DNA of 64,000 bases from JBGPOS01 sp041488155 (GTDB lineage: Bacteria > Chloroflexota > Dehalococcoidia > Tepidiformales > Tepidiformaceae). The stretch is from contig JBGPOS010000004.1 in the NCBI GenBank assembly GCA_041488155.1, positions 1 through 64,000 on the forward strand, read 5' to 3'. Of the stretch, positions 8,194 through 17,004 are shown piece after piece. Within the stretch, counting starts at the first letter, position 1; every line of letters starts with the position of its first letter. The translations under genes were made by a program, and so were the position numbers. The notes under the pieces are model-generated. The model saw only the letters and a program-made list of their open reading frames with translations, did not search any database and was not told where the DNA came from.

Positions 8194-9084
8194 CTACCGT
8201 CGGCTGTCCGCGGAGAGCCGCGCTACCGCGTCGACGATGGCTTGCGTACCCTCGCGGCCCCGGCCTTCAGCTTCGAGCATTCGGAATATCTGGTTGACAA
8301 GCGCCGCCCCGGGCAGCGGCGTTGCAGTCACCGCAGCTGTCTCGAGCACAAGGCGAAGGTCTTTCTGCATCAGCTCGACCATGAAACCGGGGGCGAAGTC
8401 GCCGGCGGCGGCCCGCGGCCCGAGGTTCGATAGCATCCACGAACCGGCCGCGCCGGCGCTCACGACCTCCAGCATCTTCGCCGGTTCCACGCCAGCTCGC
8501 CGGGCAAGGACGATCGCCTCGGCCATCGCCAGCAGGTTCAGGCTCCCGGCTACCTGGTTGCAGAGCTTGACGACCTGCCCCGCGCCGGTCGGACCGACGT
8601 GGACCACCGTCCGGCCCATCGCCTGCAGCGCCGGCAGACAGCGTTCGAACACAGACGCTTCGCCGCCCACCATGATCGCCAGGGTGCCCGCTTTCGCTCC
8701 GACATCGCCGCCGCTGACCGGCGCATCGAGCATGTCAACGCCCTTTTCGCGCAGCGCCCGCGCGACCTTTCGGGCGACTTCGGGCGAGATCGTCGAGCAG
8801 TCGACGTAGACAGAACCCGGTCGGGCCCCTTCGATGACGCCGCCAGCGCCCAGAGCCACCGCCTCGACGTCGGGCGAGTCGGAAACGCAGCTGAAGGTGA
8901 TTGACGCCCCGGCCGCCACCTCTGCCGGCGATGACGCCACCCGCGCGCCGTCGCCTCGCAGAGCATCCGCCTTCGCGGGCGTGCGGTTCCAAACGGTCAC
9001 CGGAAAGCCGGCCTTGAGCAGGTTGCGAGCCATGGGAGCCCCCATGATGCCCATGCCGATAAAGCCGACCCGTTCTTCGTTCAT
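8194..9084 (-). CDS. NAD(P)-dependent 3-hydroxyisobutyrate dehydrogenase-family oxidoreductase
   Basis: 296 aa. The N-terminal Rossmann motif GFIGMGIMGAPMARNLLKAG (about 7-26) is diagnostic for the beta-hydroxyacid dehydrogenase family. The substrate loop follows as DAPVSGGDVGAKAGTLAIM, and the catalytic Lys lies in GAGQVVKLCNQ. Members oxidise 3-hydroxyisobutyrate or tartronate semialdehyde, or reduce glyoxylate and succinic semialdehyde. The precise substrate is not evident. The ATG at 9084 is convincing. It is separated by about 40 bases from the gene upstream on the same strand. Confidence 0.88.
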   Translation of the reverse strand: MNEERVGFIGMGIMGAPMARNLLKAGFPVTVWNRTPAKADALRGDGARVASSPAEVAAGASITFSCVSDSPDVEAVALGAGGVIEGARPGSVYVDCSTISPEVARKVARALREKGVDMLDAPVSGGDVGAKAGTLAIMVGGEASVFERCLPALQAMGRTVVHVGPTGAGQVVKLCNQVAGSLNLLAMAEAIVLARRAGVEPAKMLEVVSAGAAGSWMLSNLGPRAAAGDFAPGFMVELMQKDLRLVLETAAVTATPLPGAALVNQIFRMLEAEGRGREGTQAIVDAVARLSADSRR

Positions 9085-9122
9085 GCCCGGACGCCTCGTT
9101 TGGGGATGGCTGAGAGCGCAGC

Positions 9123-10088
9123 TTAGACCAGGGGAGCGTCCCAGGGGAGCTTCTGGCGAGGCGGTTCGAGAAGCGGTTTGACGACGCCGTCGGCGATCAC
9201 GGCGATGATTTCATAGCCCGCGTAGAGCGATGGATCCATGCCACGCAGGGCCCAGCTGAGCTTCTCTTCTTCGGCGTAGGTCGCCGCCCCCAGGACAGCC
9301 AGCCCCCGGATCGGCGATTGTCGCCCGGGAGCAGCTTCGGCCTCCCGTGCTTCGCGCAGGAGGCTACGAAGGTTTCGGCGAAGGGCGGAGCTTTGCTCGT
9401 CCGAATCGGGCTTCGGGCTGCCTAACACGCACGACGGCCCGTCCCCGAGATCGTTCGCGCTCCAGGCGTCCTCTGCCGCGACGACCTGCGATTCGTCAGC
9501 GGTCGGCTGCTGGGCAGCGAGCACGATCCGCTCGGCGAGCGCCGAGCGGTCCTCGTCGCTCGCCGGCAGCCGGTAGAGCGCCGACGAGTTCAGCTGGTAC
9601 GAACCCGGCACGCGATTGGTGAACTGAGCCCAGTGCGCGGCCATGCCGCCGAGGATGGTTATCACCGAGCCGGTGGTGCTGGTCCGCCTGAGGTGCAGCT
9701 TCACGGGCCTGCGCAGCTCCAGGCGGCCGTCCTCCAGCCGCCGGGCCGCGTTCAACGCAGCCATGAACGCCCCGATAGCAGGCTCGCCCACCGGGAGCGG
9801 CGCACCTCGCGGCGCCCAGACGGCGACCGAGCGCCCTTCGTCGTCGAGCCTTTGTTCGACCGACGAGCGCGCCGCTTCGAATTCCAGGGTGGCATCGGCG
9901 GCGAGCGTGTTGAGCACAGTCACGTCGAGTTCCCAGCGCCTGCCGATCGTGATCCGGCCGGTCAGCACTCCACCTGCGGATTCGGTGTCGCTCTGCGCGG
10001 TACTGCGCGCGTAATGGCTCCCGAGCCACTGGTTGAAGAGGCACAGCGCCAGTGTGGAGGGATCGGCCGGGTAGGTACCCTGGCCCAC
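9123..10088 (-). CDS. Hypothetical protein, function unknown
   Basis: 321 aa. No signal peptide or membrane segment is visible. The protein mixes short beta-rich segments (GRITIGRRWELDVTVLNTL) with a charged helical region (SALRRNLRSLLREAREAEAA) and ends in PRQKLPWDAPLV. I do not recognise a family. It begins 11 bases after the stop of the ribosomal L25 gene on the same strand, so it is probably in that transcript. Codon use matches neighbouring genes. Confidence 0.6.
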   Translation of the reverse strand: MGQGTYPADPSTLALCLFNQWLGSHYARSTAQSDTESAGGVLTGRITIGRRWELDVTVLNTLAADATLEFEAARSSVEQRLDDEGRSVAVWAPRGAPLPVGEPAIGAFMAALNAARRLEDGRLELRRPVKLHLRRTSTTGSVITILGGMAAHWAQFTNRVPGSYQLNSSALYRLPASDEDRSALAERIVLAAQQPTADESQVVAAEDAWSANDLGDGPSCVLGSPKPDSDEQSSALRRNLRSLLREAREAEAAPGRQSPIRGLAVLGAATYAEEEKLSWALRGMDPSLYAGYEIIAVIADGVVKPLLEPPRQKLPWDAPLV

Positions 10089-10099
10089 CGTGGGTGGAC

Positions 10100-10723
10100 C
10101 TACTCTTCCGCGGCTGCTGGAGCGCTGGGCGCCTCCTCGACGGCTTCGGCCTCAAGCCGCAGCCGGGGCGGGTTGACCGTCGCCACCACGATCGCGGGAT
10201 CAGTCAGGATTACGACCCCGGGCGGGACGGGGATGTCGCCCACCGTCAGCGACATGTCGAAACTCTTGAGCGGCGAGACGTCGATTTCGAGCGTGTCGGG
10301 GATCGAGAGCGGGAGACAGCGGACGGACACCACCTCGAGGCTGTGAAGCAGGGTCCCGGCAAGGTCGTGCACCGCCGGGGCGTCACCGACAAGGCGAATG
10401 GGCACGTTCGCGAGGATCGGCCGGTTCGGGTCCACCTGGAAGAAGTCGACGTGCAGCGGGTCGCCCGTCCCCCCGGCGCGGTCCATTCCGCGGAGGATGA
10501 CGTGGCGCGGTGCAGGCTCGCCGTCGATCGCGAGCTCGAACATGCCGCGCACGCCGCTCACCTTGACCGTGCGAATGAACTCGCGGCTATCGATTTCGAT
10601 GGCAACGGAGGGGAGTCCTTTGCCGTAGACGTTGCCGGGGAGGCGTCCTCCCAGCCGCAGCTGTTTCACCTTCTTGCCGAGCACAGCGCGGGGCTTTGCC
10701 TGGATTGTCAAACGGTCTGCCAT
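10100..10723 (-). CDS. rplY: 50S ribosomal protein L25 (general stress protein CTC form)
   Basis: 207 aa from ATG at 10723, which has GGAGG 8 bases upstream; a longer frame upstream of it is not protein-like. The N-terminal 5S rRNA-binding domain covers about 1-95 (KQLRLGGRLPGNVYGKG, then HVDFFQVD), followed by the beta-rich C-terminal TL5/CTC extension and a Glu/Ala-rich tail. The long form is normal outside the gamma-proteobacteria. The tail EEAPSAPAAAEE is probably disordered. Confidence 0.93.
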   Translation of the reverse strand: MADRLTIQAKPRAVLGKKVKQLRLGGRLPGNVYGKGLPSVAIEIDSREFIRTVKVSGVRGMFELAIDGEPAPRHVILRGMDRAGGTGDPLHVDFFQVDPNRPILANVPIRLVGDAPAVHDLAGTLLHSLEVVSVRCLPLSIPDTLEIDVSPLKSFDMSLTVGDIPVPPGVVILTDPAIVVATVNPPRLRLEAEAVEEAPSAPAAAEE

Positions 10724-10865
10724 TGGGTCGTCCTCCGTGGCACGCGCGAATACGTGGCACAACAGATCTAGCCTAGCGGGGCGGCCCCCACCGTCAAATC
10801 GCGAGGCCCGCAACAACAGGACCGCCCAGGGGACGGCCCTCGCGGACGACGTTGGTCTCCTCGGC

Positions 10866-11153
<288 letters not shown>

Positions 11154-11254
11154 GCTGGCTCCTTTTCCTTGGCCACGAAATGTCGCAAATCAGCCCGAAC
11201 CGGGCACGAGGAGTCTACTACCCGACCCGTAATGTGTGAAGCAAAGCACAGACC

Positions 11255-11938
11255 TCAGGGTGGGCCCGGCGAAGCTGTCTGGCGGCTCGGCACAGGTACG
11301 CCGGAACGCAGGTCCACGGCGTAGTACGAGTTGCTCTTGAGGGCGGCGATGAGCTCTCGCTCGTCGCGAATGTCATGCTCGAAATAGGTGGCGCACTTAC
11401 CGACATCGCTGATAGCGTGCGAGTCGGTCCCGCCGGTGCCAGGCAGCTTCATCATTTCGCACAGCCGCCGCGAGAAATCGTTCTCCTTGTCGCTCCCACG
11501 CCCATTGAGCTCTTCCAGAGCCTGCACATACTGGTAGGCGGGGTTGCGAGCAGCCTTGTCCAGCGCCGTCTGGTAGTCCTCGTCGTTGCGGCTGAACCAG
11601 GGCATCTGGCGGCGGTACGGGTGGGCGGCGACGAGCGTCCCCTCAGCCCGCTCGACATAGCTCGCCAGCTCGCGGCTGCGGTGCATGCCGAAGACGTACT
11701 TGTCGATGCCGAAGGCGAGGATGTGGCCGTCGTCGGTGCTGATTTCGACCCCCGCCATGACGAGGAAGTTGTGCTTGGCGCGCAACTCTTCGATCGATTT
11801 GTAGTCCCAAACCGTGTCGTGTTCGGTGAACACGATGGCATCGAGCCCGCCCTGCTTCGCCCGGACTATCAGGTCATCGGGGTTGAGAACACTGTCGTGG
11901 GACCGGGGCCAGGTGTGGGCGTGGAGGTCGATCAGCAT
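11255..11938 (-). CDS. PHP-domain metal-dependent phosphoesterase
   Basis: 227 aa. It opens with the PHP motif DLHAHTW (His6, His8), then FTEHDT, GVEIST and AAHPYR, and ends with GGTDSHA; these are the metal ligands of the four PHP motifs. Family members hydrolyse phosphoesters (histidinol-phosphatase-like or 3',5'-nucleotide-processing activity). The protein is cytosolic. Nothing nearby fixes the substrate. It has its own ATG and about 210 bases upstream without a gene. Confidence 0.85.
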   Translation of the reverse strand: MLIDLHAHTWPRSHDSVLNPDDLIVRAKQGGLDAIVFTEHDTVWDYKSIEELRAKHNFLVMAGVEISTDDGHILAFGIDKYVFGMHRSRELASYVERAEGTLVAAHPYRRQMPWFSRNDEDYQTALDKAARNPAYQYVQALEELNGRGSDKENDFSRRLCEMMKLPGTGGTDSHAISDVGKCATYFEHDIRDERELIAALKSNSYYAVDLRSGVPVPSRQTASPGPP

Positions 11939-12148
11939 CGCAGGTTAGAGAGGTACTATAGCGACGCATCGGAGGCCTGAGCAACGCGGCCGAAGCGGTG
12001 CGGACCGGCGCGGCCGCTATCGCAGAGCTGCTCGACCGGGCGACCGGCGCCGTGTGCATGGCGATGCGCGAAGCATTGTGACGGGCGGATCGCTCACGCG
12101 AGCCACTCCGAAAACACTCTGTTAACAGTCGCGGCCGACAATAGGAGC
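11939..12148. other. Intergenic stretch without a recognised gene
   Basis: 210 bases between the PHP phosphoesterase start and a small zinc-ribbon gene. I see no RNA gene, repeat or strong hairpin. It presumably holds the promoters for both divergent genes, but no -35/-10 pair stands out. Confidence 0.5.
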
Positions 12149-12319
12149 ATGGAGACTCCCCTCACTCACTGCGAACACCGCTGGCGGTACTTCGTCAACC
12201 TTTCGAGCCGAGCGATCCGCGTTCGCCATTGTGAGCGCTGCGGCGTTCGCGGCCTGCTGCCCGCTGGGGTCGCGCCGGTGCCTCTTCGCCAGCCTGACAA
12301 GGAACGCCTGACCGCCTAG
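12149..12319 (+). CDS. Small zinc-ribbon-like protein
   Basis: 56 aa, short and easily missed. It reads METPLTHCEHRWRYFVN and ends QPDKERLTA. Cys8 and His10 (CEH) pair with Cys28 and Cys31 (HCERCG), a plausible zinc knuckle with aromatic residues between. ATG follows GGAG by only one base, so the translation signal is atypical. It converges on the DinB-like gene and overlaps its stop by four bases. Function is unknown; the Cys/His spacing and GC-rich third positions argue that it is translated. Confidence 0.5.
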   Translation: METPLTHCEHRWRYFVNLSSRAIRVRHCERCGVRGLLPAGVAPVPLRQPDKERLTA

Positions 12320-12879
12320 CGGCGATTCTCTCGGGCCACGCGTTCGATCCGCGCCTGGCGCTGGTTCGGCTCTTTCCCCTTGAAAGTCGGCTGGTAGTCG
12401 CTTTTGCGCCCCTGCACCTGGGCCGCGTGCTGCCGATCGTGGCGGTAGAACGACCGCAGCCACTGCATCACCGTGAGCGTCCCGAACATTGGGCTGGTGG
12501 CAGTACGGTCGAAGCCGTCCAGGGCAATACCGTCGATAAGCCCGAAGGTGTACGCCCGCTCGAGCTCCAGGGCCCGCAGCATCTCTTCCATGGTGTGCTC
12601 GTTCGCGCGTTCGATGGGGATCGCGACGGCATCGCCAGCGACCCCACGAAGGTCGGCGTTCTCCGACGCGAGCGCGGCCCGCACCCAGGCGTCGTAGTTT
12701 CGTTCCATTTCCCAGAGATGGGCGAGCTGCTCCAGCGCCGTCCATTGCTCCTCGCCTTCGGCGTCCACGGGCACCCGAAGCGCGTCCTGCCCGTTCAGAC
12801 TCCTGGCGGCAGCCACGAGCGCGACACGTTCTTCGACCATTTTGGCCTTCAGTTCATCGACCTGGGCCTTCATCGCCAT
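12316..12879 (-). CDS. DinB-like four-helix protein
   Basis: 187 aa, all helical. Histidines fit the DinB/YfiT metal triad: QLAHLWEMERNYDAWV near the middle and FYRHDRQHAAQV near 150. Members bind a divalent metal and act as thiol-dependent transferases or have unknown roles. A basic tail ends the protein (NQRQARIERVARENRR). The gene sits 2 bases after the stop of a second DinB-like gene, so the two form an operon and possibly a heterodimer. Confidence 0.75.
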   Translation of the reverse strand: MAMKAQVDELKAKMVEERVALVAAARSLNGQDALRVPVDAEGEEQWTALEQLAHLWEMERNYDAWVRAALASENADLRGVAGDAVAIPIERANEHTMEEMLRALELERAYTFGLIDGIALDGFDRTATSPMFGTLTVMQWLRSFYRHDRQHAAQVQGRKSDYQPTFKGKEPNQRQARIERVARENRR

Positions 12880-12881
12880 CG

Positions 12882-13313
12882 TCAGGCATTACCGGCGCGG
12901 CCTGCGCGGTCCGCCGCCAGCGTCTTCAGCGAATCCTGCTCGACGAGCAGGACGTGTTTCGCCACTCCCCGGTAGGTCCAGCCACCCGGGGCGGTCTCCC
13001 GGTTGAACTCCTCGTCGGTCATACCGATCAGCGAGCCGACAAACCGGGCCCGTTCGCCGAGCCATTCGGCCACCAGCCGCTCCATCGGCGAAGGTGTGAT
13101 CCGCGCCTCGTACCGCCCTTCGAAGACCTGGCCAGCGTGGATCTTTTCGTGGTCGATATCGTTGGTGATGAGCGCCCAGAGGTCCTTGCCCTGGGCGCAG
13201 ACGTGTGATGAAGGTTGGGGCAGCTCCGGGTCGGCCGCCTCGAGGAGGGCGTCAACGGTCGCAAGCGTCGACGCCATGAGCTCTCGTATCGTCTCGCGGA
13301 CTGTGGCAGCCAT
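12882..13313 (-). CDS. DinB-like protein, upstream member of the pair
   Basis: 143 aa from ATG at 13313, preceded by AGGAGGAG; the longer frame to 13385 overlaps pth and is rejected. It is helical (RETIRELMASTLATVDALL, then NDIDHEKIHAGQVFEGRY). The His in DIDHEKIHAGQ matches the first DinB metal ligand and the C-terminal GVAKHVLLVEQDSL supplies another. Function is unknown. The pair with the next gene suggests a shared role. Confidence 0.7.
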   Translation of the reverse strand: MAATVRETIRELMASTLATVDALLEAADPELPQPSSHVCAQGKDLWALITNDIDHEKIHAGQVFEGRYEARITPSPMERLVAEWLGERARFVGSLIGMTDEEFNRETAPGGWTYRGVAKHVLLVEQDSLKTLAADRAGRAGNA

Positions 13314-13441
13314 CGGCTCCTCCTCATTCTTGTTCGTGGCCAGTCTAGACTTCCCGCCGGGCGCAAGCGACGGCCCCGGGCGCATTGCGCGTTGCTCTCA
13401 TTCGCGTCCACGATCGCCGGGGGCGAGGAGAGGAGGAGCCG

Positions 13442-14068
13442 GTGCGTCTGCGCAACCCTTTCCCGAGCGGGGCGCGTTTCGCGGCGGACTGGCTCGTCGT
13501 CGGACTCGGGAATCCCGGCGAGGCGCACGCCCGGAACCGCCACAACCTCGGCTTCTGGGTCGTTAACGACCTCTCCCGGCGCTCAGGCACGCAACCGAAG
13601 AGCACAGGGCGCACGATGCAGATAGGCGTCGGCACACTCGGCGAACAGCGGGTGGCGCTGGTCAAACCTCGGACGTTCGTAAACCTCAGCGGCAAAGCCG
13701 TCGCCCAGGCCGCCCAATGGACCGGCTGCGACGTCGCCCACATCGTGGTCGTCTACGACGATCTCGACCTCACCGCCGGGGCGCTGCGGATCCGGGCCGG
13801 GGGCGGCTCGGGCGGTCACAACGGCCTCAAGAGCATCGTCGGCGCCATCGGGCCCGACTTCGTCCGGATCCGCGTCGGCATTGGCAGGCCGCGGTTGGAC
13901 GGGGAGCCGAGCTGGGATCCTGAAGTAGTCGCAGCCTGGGTGCTGAGCAACCCGGCCGGGGAGGATCGCACCCTCCTCGAGGAGACCGCAACGCTGGCGG
14001 CCGACGCCGTCGAATGCATCATCGCCGAGGGCCCGGACGCAGCCGGGTCGCGCTTCAACAGGCGCTAG
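13442..14068 (+). CDS. pth: Peptidyl-tRNA hydrolase
   Basis: 208 aa from GTG at 13442, preceded by AGGAGGAG; the in-frame ATG at 13385 lies before this site and is less likely. It hydrolyses peptidyl-tRNA released from stalled ribosomes. Diagnostic motifs are GLGNPGEAHARNRHNLGFW (Asn24, catalytic His34), KPRTFVNLSG, VVYDDLDL (catalytic Asp) and GGGSGGHNGLKSI. The length is normal apart from a slightly extended N-terminus. Confidence 0.94.
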   Translation: MRLRNPFPSGARFAADWLVVGLGNPGEAHARNRHNLGFWVVNDLSRRSGTQPKSTGRTMQIGVGTLGEQRVALVKPRTFVNLSGKAVAQAAQWTGCDVAHIVVVYDDLDLTAGALRIRAGGGSGGHNGLKSIVGAIGPDFVRIRVGIGRPRLDGEPSWDPEVVAAWVLSNPAGEDRTLLEETATLAADAVECIIAEGPDAAGSRFNRR

Positions 14069-14117
14069 CCAGGGCTCTCGTCAGGCGAGGCCGAATCCGA
14101 ACGGGGCCTCCGGGTTG

Positions 14118-14864
14118 CTACTCATACAGGCCGCCCGCCAGGCGCCGTAGAAGGCTCGCTGTCCCGGCATCCGCACCGGCCGCATCGGTGAAGCGCTCGG
14201 TCCCGAGAAGAGCGGCCACGATCCCCGGCGGAAAGAGGGACTCCGGATCGCCCCCGGGCAATTGCGACCGGTGGGCAGCGACCGCTGCCAGCTTGGCACT
14301 CTCGACGAGCTTCACGGAGACCTCGTAGTCGAACGTGTCCGAGCCGATCGCGGACGCTGGCGGAGAGGGTGGGTCGCCCATCATCGCGATGCACTTCTCG
14401 TACTGGGGCAGAAAGAGGCTCCGGGGGAAGGCCGCCAGGAGCAAGCGAGGCCGCTCGCTTCGCATCGACTGCCAGGCGGCGAGCACCCACCGGTGCACCG
14501 CGACGTGGTCCGGGTGTCCGTAGGCCCCATCGGCGCCGAGGGAGAGGACGATGTCCGGCTTCCACCGGCGCAGCAGGCGCCGTAACCGGCTGGCACCGTC
14601 GAGCGGGGCGAGCCCCCCATCGGGCAGCCGCCAGAAGTGGGGCTTGCCGGCGCCCAGCACATCGCAGGACTTCGCCAGCTCGCGTTCGCGCACACTCCGT
14701 ACGGTTGCCGGGGCCGCGCTACGGCCATCGATCTTGCCGTTCTCGCCCGACGAGACGCATTCAATGTGACACTCCCACCCAGCACGCGCCGCGAGGGCGA
14801 TGAGGCCACCAAAGCTGTAGGACTCGTCGTCGGGATGAGCGATCACGGCCAGGAGCGTGGACAC
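14118..14864 (-). CDS. PIG-L/LmbE family deacetylase
   Basis: 248 aa. The N-terminal zinc site AHPDDESYSFGG (His9, Asp11, Asp12) and the downstream GHPDHVAVHRW (second zinc His and general base) are the family signature. Enzymes of this group deacetylate GlcNAc-containing small molecules (MshB, Bca, BshB) or lipid precursors. The substrate is unknown here. The protein is cytosolic, with no signal peptide. ATG at 14864 starts right on MSTLLAVIAHPDDE. Confidence 0.88.
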   Translation of the reverse strand: MSTLLAVIAHPDDESYSFGGLIALAARAGWECHIECVSSGENGKIDGRSAAPATVRSVRERELAKSCDVLGAGKPHFWRLPDGGLAPLDGASRLRRLLRRWKPDIVLSLGADGAYGHPDHVAVHRWVLAAWQSMRSERPRLLLAAFPRSLFLPQYEKCIAMMGDPPSPPASAIGSDTFDYEVSVKLVESAKLAAVAAHRSQLPGGDPESLFPPGIVAALLGTERFTDAAGADAGTASLLRRLAGGLYE

Positions 14865-14962
14865 ACCGACATGCTACCGTGCGCGGTACTGTCGCCAGCG
14901 TGGTTGGGGCTCGGCCTCAGTGTTAGAGTTGGCGAGCTCAAATCTCCGGGAGGGTGAAGAAG

Positions 14963-15913
14963 ATGCCGGGAAGGCTCGAAGGCAAGGTCGCCATTGTGAC
15001 AGGGGCCGGACGGGGGATCGGGCGCGGAGAGGCCCTCCTCCTTGCACAGGAAGGCTGTTGCGTGGTGGTCAACGACCTCGGGGGAAGCACGGGAGGCGAG
15101 GGCGCAGACCGTTCGCCGGCGGACGAAGTGGTGCGTGAAATCAAGGGCATGGGCGGGGGCGCCGTCGCCAACTACGACACCGTCGCGAGTATGGAAGGCG
15201 GCGAGCGCATGGTGAAGCAAGCGCTCGATACGTTCGGCCGGCTCGACATCCTGGTTAACAACGCGGGCATCCTCCGCGACCGCATGGTGTTCAACATGAG
15301 CGAAGAGGAATGGGACCTGGTCATCGCCGTCCACCTCAAGGGCCACTTCACGGTGACGAAGCACGCCGGCCTCGTCATGCGCCAGCAACGGAGCGGCCGG
15401 ATCATCGGCACAGGTTCGGAATCTGGCCTCGGGAACATGGGCCAGGCGAACTTCTCGGCAGCCAAAGAAGGCATCGTGGGGCTCACCCGCACCCTCGCCC
15501 TCGACCTCGGCCGCTACGGCGTAACGGCCAACGCCATCCGTCCGCGGGCAGGCACACGACTGACCCTAACACCTGAACTTCGCGAGGCGATGGAACGCGC
15601 CCGGGCCGCGACTCGCAGCGGCGGCGCGCAGGAGTCCAGCGCCCAGGGCGCAATCTCGATGATGGACGAGCTCAAGCCGGAATTCGTTGCCCCGCTCGTC
15701 GTCTTCCTTTGCACCGACAGGGCGGCCAACATCAACGGCCGGGACTTCATCGTTGGAGGCAACGAGATAAGCCTGATGTCCCTCCCGGGACGGGAGCGGA
15801 CCATCTACCGCGAGGGTGGATGGACCCTCGACGCGCTGGACCGCATCTTCCCGACCACCATTGGCGCCGGCATCAAGAACCCGATGCCGGCCCAACCGCC
15901 GAAGGAAGCGTAA
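14963..15913 (+). CDS. SDR-family protein, MFE-2-like, with catalytic Tyr replaced by Phe
   Basis: 316 aa from ATG at 14963, with GGGAGG nine bases upstream; GTG at 14954 is too close to that site. The glycine-rich TGAGRGIGRGEA is at about 13-24 and NNAG at 99-102. The region ESGLGNMGQANFSAAKEG places Phe164 where the YxxxK Tyr belongs, with Lys168 retained. The insert after the nucleotide-binding half and the long C-terminus resemble (3R)-hydroxyacyl-CoA dehydrogenase units of multifunctional beta-oxidation proteins. Without the Tyr, normal SDR proton transfer is doubtful. The DNA codon is TTC, so this is not a translation error. Confidence 0.82.
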   Translation: MPGRLEGKVAIVTGAGRGIGRGEALLLAQEGCCVVVNDLGGSTGGEGADRSPADEVVREIKGMGGGAVANYDTVASMEGGERMVKQALDTFGRLDILVNNAGILRDRMVFNMSEEEWDLVIAVHLKGHFTVTKHAGLVMRQQRSGRIIGTGSESGLGNMGQANFSAAKEGIVGLTRTLALDLGRYGVTANAIRPRAGTRLTLTPELREAMERARAATRSGGAQESSAQGAISMMDELKPEFVAPLVVFLCTDRAANINGRDFIVGGNEISLMSLPGRERTIYREGGWTLDALDRIFPTTIGAGIKNPMPAQPPKEA

Positions 15914-15999
15914 CCGGCCGCCCCCGGGCACTCTCGGAGCTTGCTCGCCTTCGTCCGTCGGGATACGGTGCCCACATTCGCACCGGAGGAGGCTCGCCC

Positions 16000-16050
16000 A
16001 TGACCATGATCTCGTCGTCCTGCACCCTCCCGGCGCGGTCCGCGCTCTAG
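16000..16050 (+). CDS. Possible 16-codon leader ORF ahead of methyltransferase
   Basis: ATG at 16000 follows GGAGGAGG by 7 bases, a near-perfect ribosome binding site. The frame encodes MTMISSSCTLPARSAL and stops with TAG. A small hairpin (16095-16112) separates it from the methyltransferase. It could be a regulatory leader peptide or a degenerate start. No conservation evidence is available to me. Confidence 0.3.
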   Translation: MTMISSSCTLPARSAL

Positions 16051-16094
16051 CAGCCTTTCCCGCTGCCTTCGACTCGAACCGCCCCGGTTGCTGC

Positions 16095-16112
16095 TTCCGC
16101 CAACGAAGGCGG
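16095..16112 (+). terminator. Small hairpin between leader ORF and methyltransferase
   Basis: TTCCGCC and AAGGCGG pair across a four-base loop and are followed by CTTTGC. The stem is 7 bp with only three T residues, so it is a weak terminator or attenuator at best. Confidence 0.3.
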
Positions 16113-16137
16113 CTTTGCAACGTGTCGAAGGAGACCC

Positions 16138-16977
16138 GTGACAACCGAAGGAACCACCGAAGACGTCGGCGCGCACGCCGACGCCTTCGCGCGCTGGCTG
16201 CGCGCTACCCACTCCCCCGCCCACTCGCGCAGGACGGCCGAACGCAACGCGGCCTTCCTGCTGCCTCATCTGACACCCGGGTTGCGCCTGCTCGACGCCG
16301 GCTGCGGACCGGGCAGTATTACGCTGGGACTCGCGCGCGCGGTCGACCCCGGAGAGACCATCGGCCTCGACCTGAGTTCCGAGTCCATCGCAGCAGCCCG
16401 GGCCGCTGGCACAGCTTCTGGCGTCGGCAACGTCCGCTTCGAAGTGGGAAGCGTTTACGACACTCCCTTCGAGGCGGACACGTTCGATGTCGTGTTCTTC
16501 CACGCCGTTCTCCAGCACCTCGACGAGCCGGTCCCGGCGCTCGTCGAGGCAGCGCGTGTGCTGAAGCCTGGCGGGATCGTCGCTCTCGCTGACGCGGACT
16601 ACGGCGGAAGCATCATCTGGCCCACGAGCCCGGTCCTCGACGGGGCGCTCCGCCTGATGGAGCGCGTGCGGGCGCACAGCGGCGGCGATGTCTTCGTCGG
16701 TCGAAAATTGGGGAGCCTGCTGGCCCAGGCGGGCTTCATCGCTATCTCCGGCTCGGCCAGCGCGGGGAGCGACGGCACCTCCGAGGCGGCTGCTGCCACG
16801 GGCGAGTTCTGGGCGCGCTATTACGAGACGCCGGAGTTCCGCGAGCATGTGGGGGCGCTTGGCTGGACCTCCGCGAACGAGCTGCGGGCCATGGCGACCG
16901 CGTGGCGCGCCTGGGGAGCTGCGCCCGGCGCCTACTGGGCCCGATTCTGGTGCCAGGCCCTCGCCCGCAAGCCCTGA
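16138..16977 (+). CDS. SAM-dependent class I methyltransferase
   Basis: 279 aa from GTG at 16138, preceded by GAAGGAG. Motif I LLDAGCGPGSITLGLA (about 55-70) binds SAM. IGLDLSSESI carries the acidic ribose-binding residue, and FHAVLQHLDEPVPAL with RVLKPGGIVAL are post-motifs typical of the UbiE/Methyltransf_11 group. The C-terminal cap has a WARYYETPEF segment of unknown substrate specificity. It stands alone on the plus strand. Confidence 0.87.
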   Translation: MTTEGTTEDVGAHADAFARWLRATHSPAHSRRTAERNAAFLLPHLTPGLRLLDAGCGPGSITLGLARAVDPGETIGLDLSSESIAAARAAGTASGVGNVRFEVGSVYDTPFEADTFDVVFFHAVLQHLDEPVPALVEAARVLKPGGIVALADADYGGSIIWPTSPVLDGALRLMERVRAHSGGDVFVGRKLGSLLAQAGFIAISGSASAGSDGTSEAAAATGEFWARYYETPEFREHVGALGWTSANELRAMATAWRAWGAAPGAYWARFWCQALARKP

Positions 16978-17004
16978 CCCGCGGCCTCCGGTCGCTGGTG
17001 GCCG

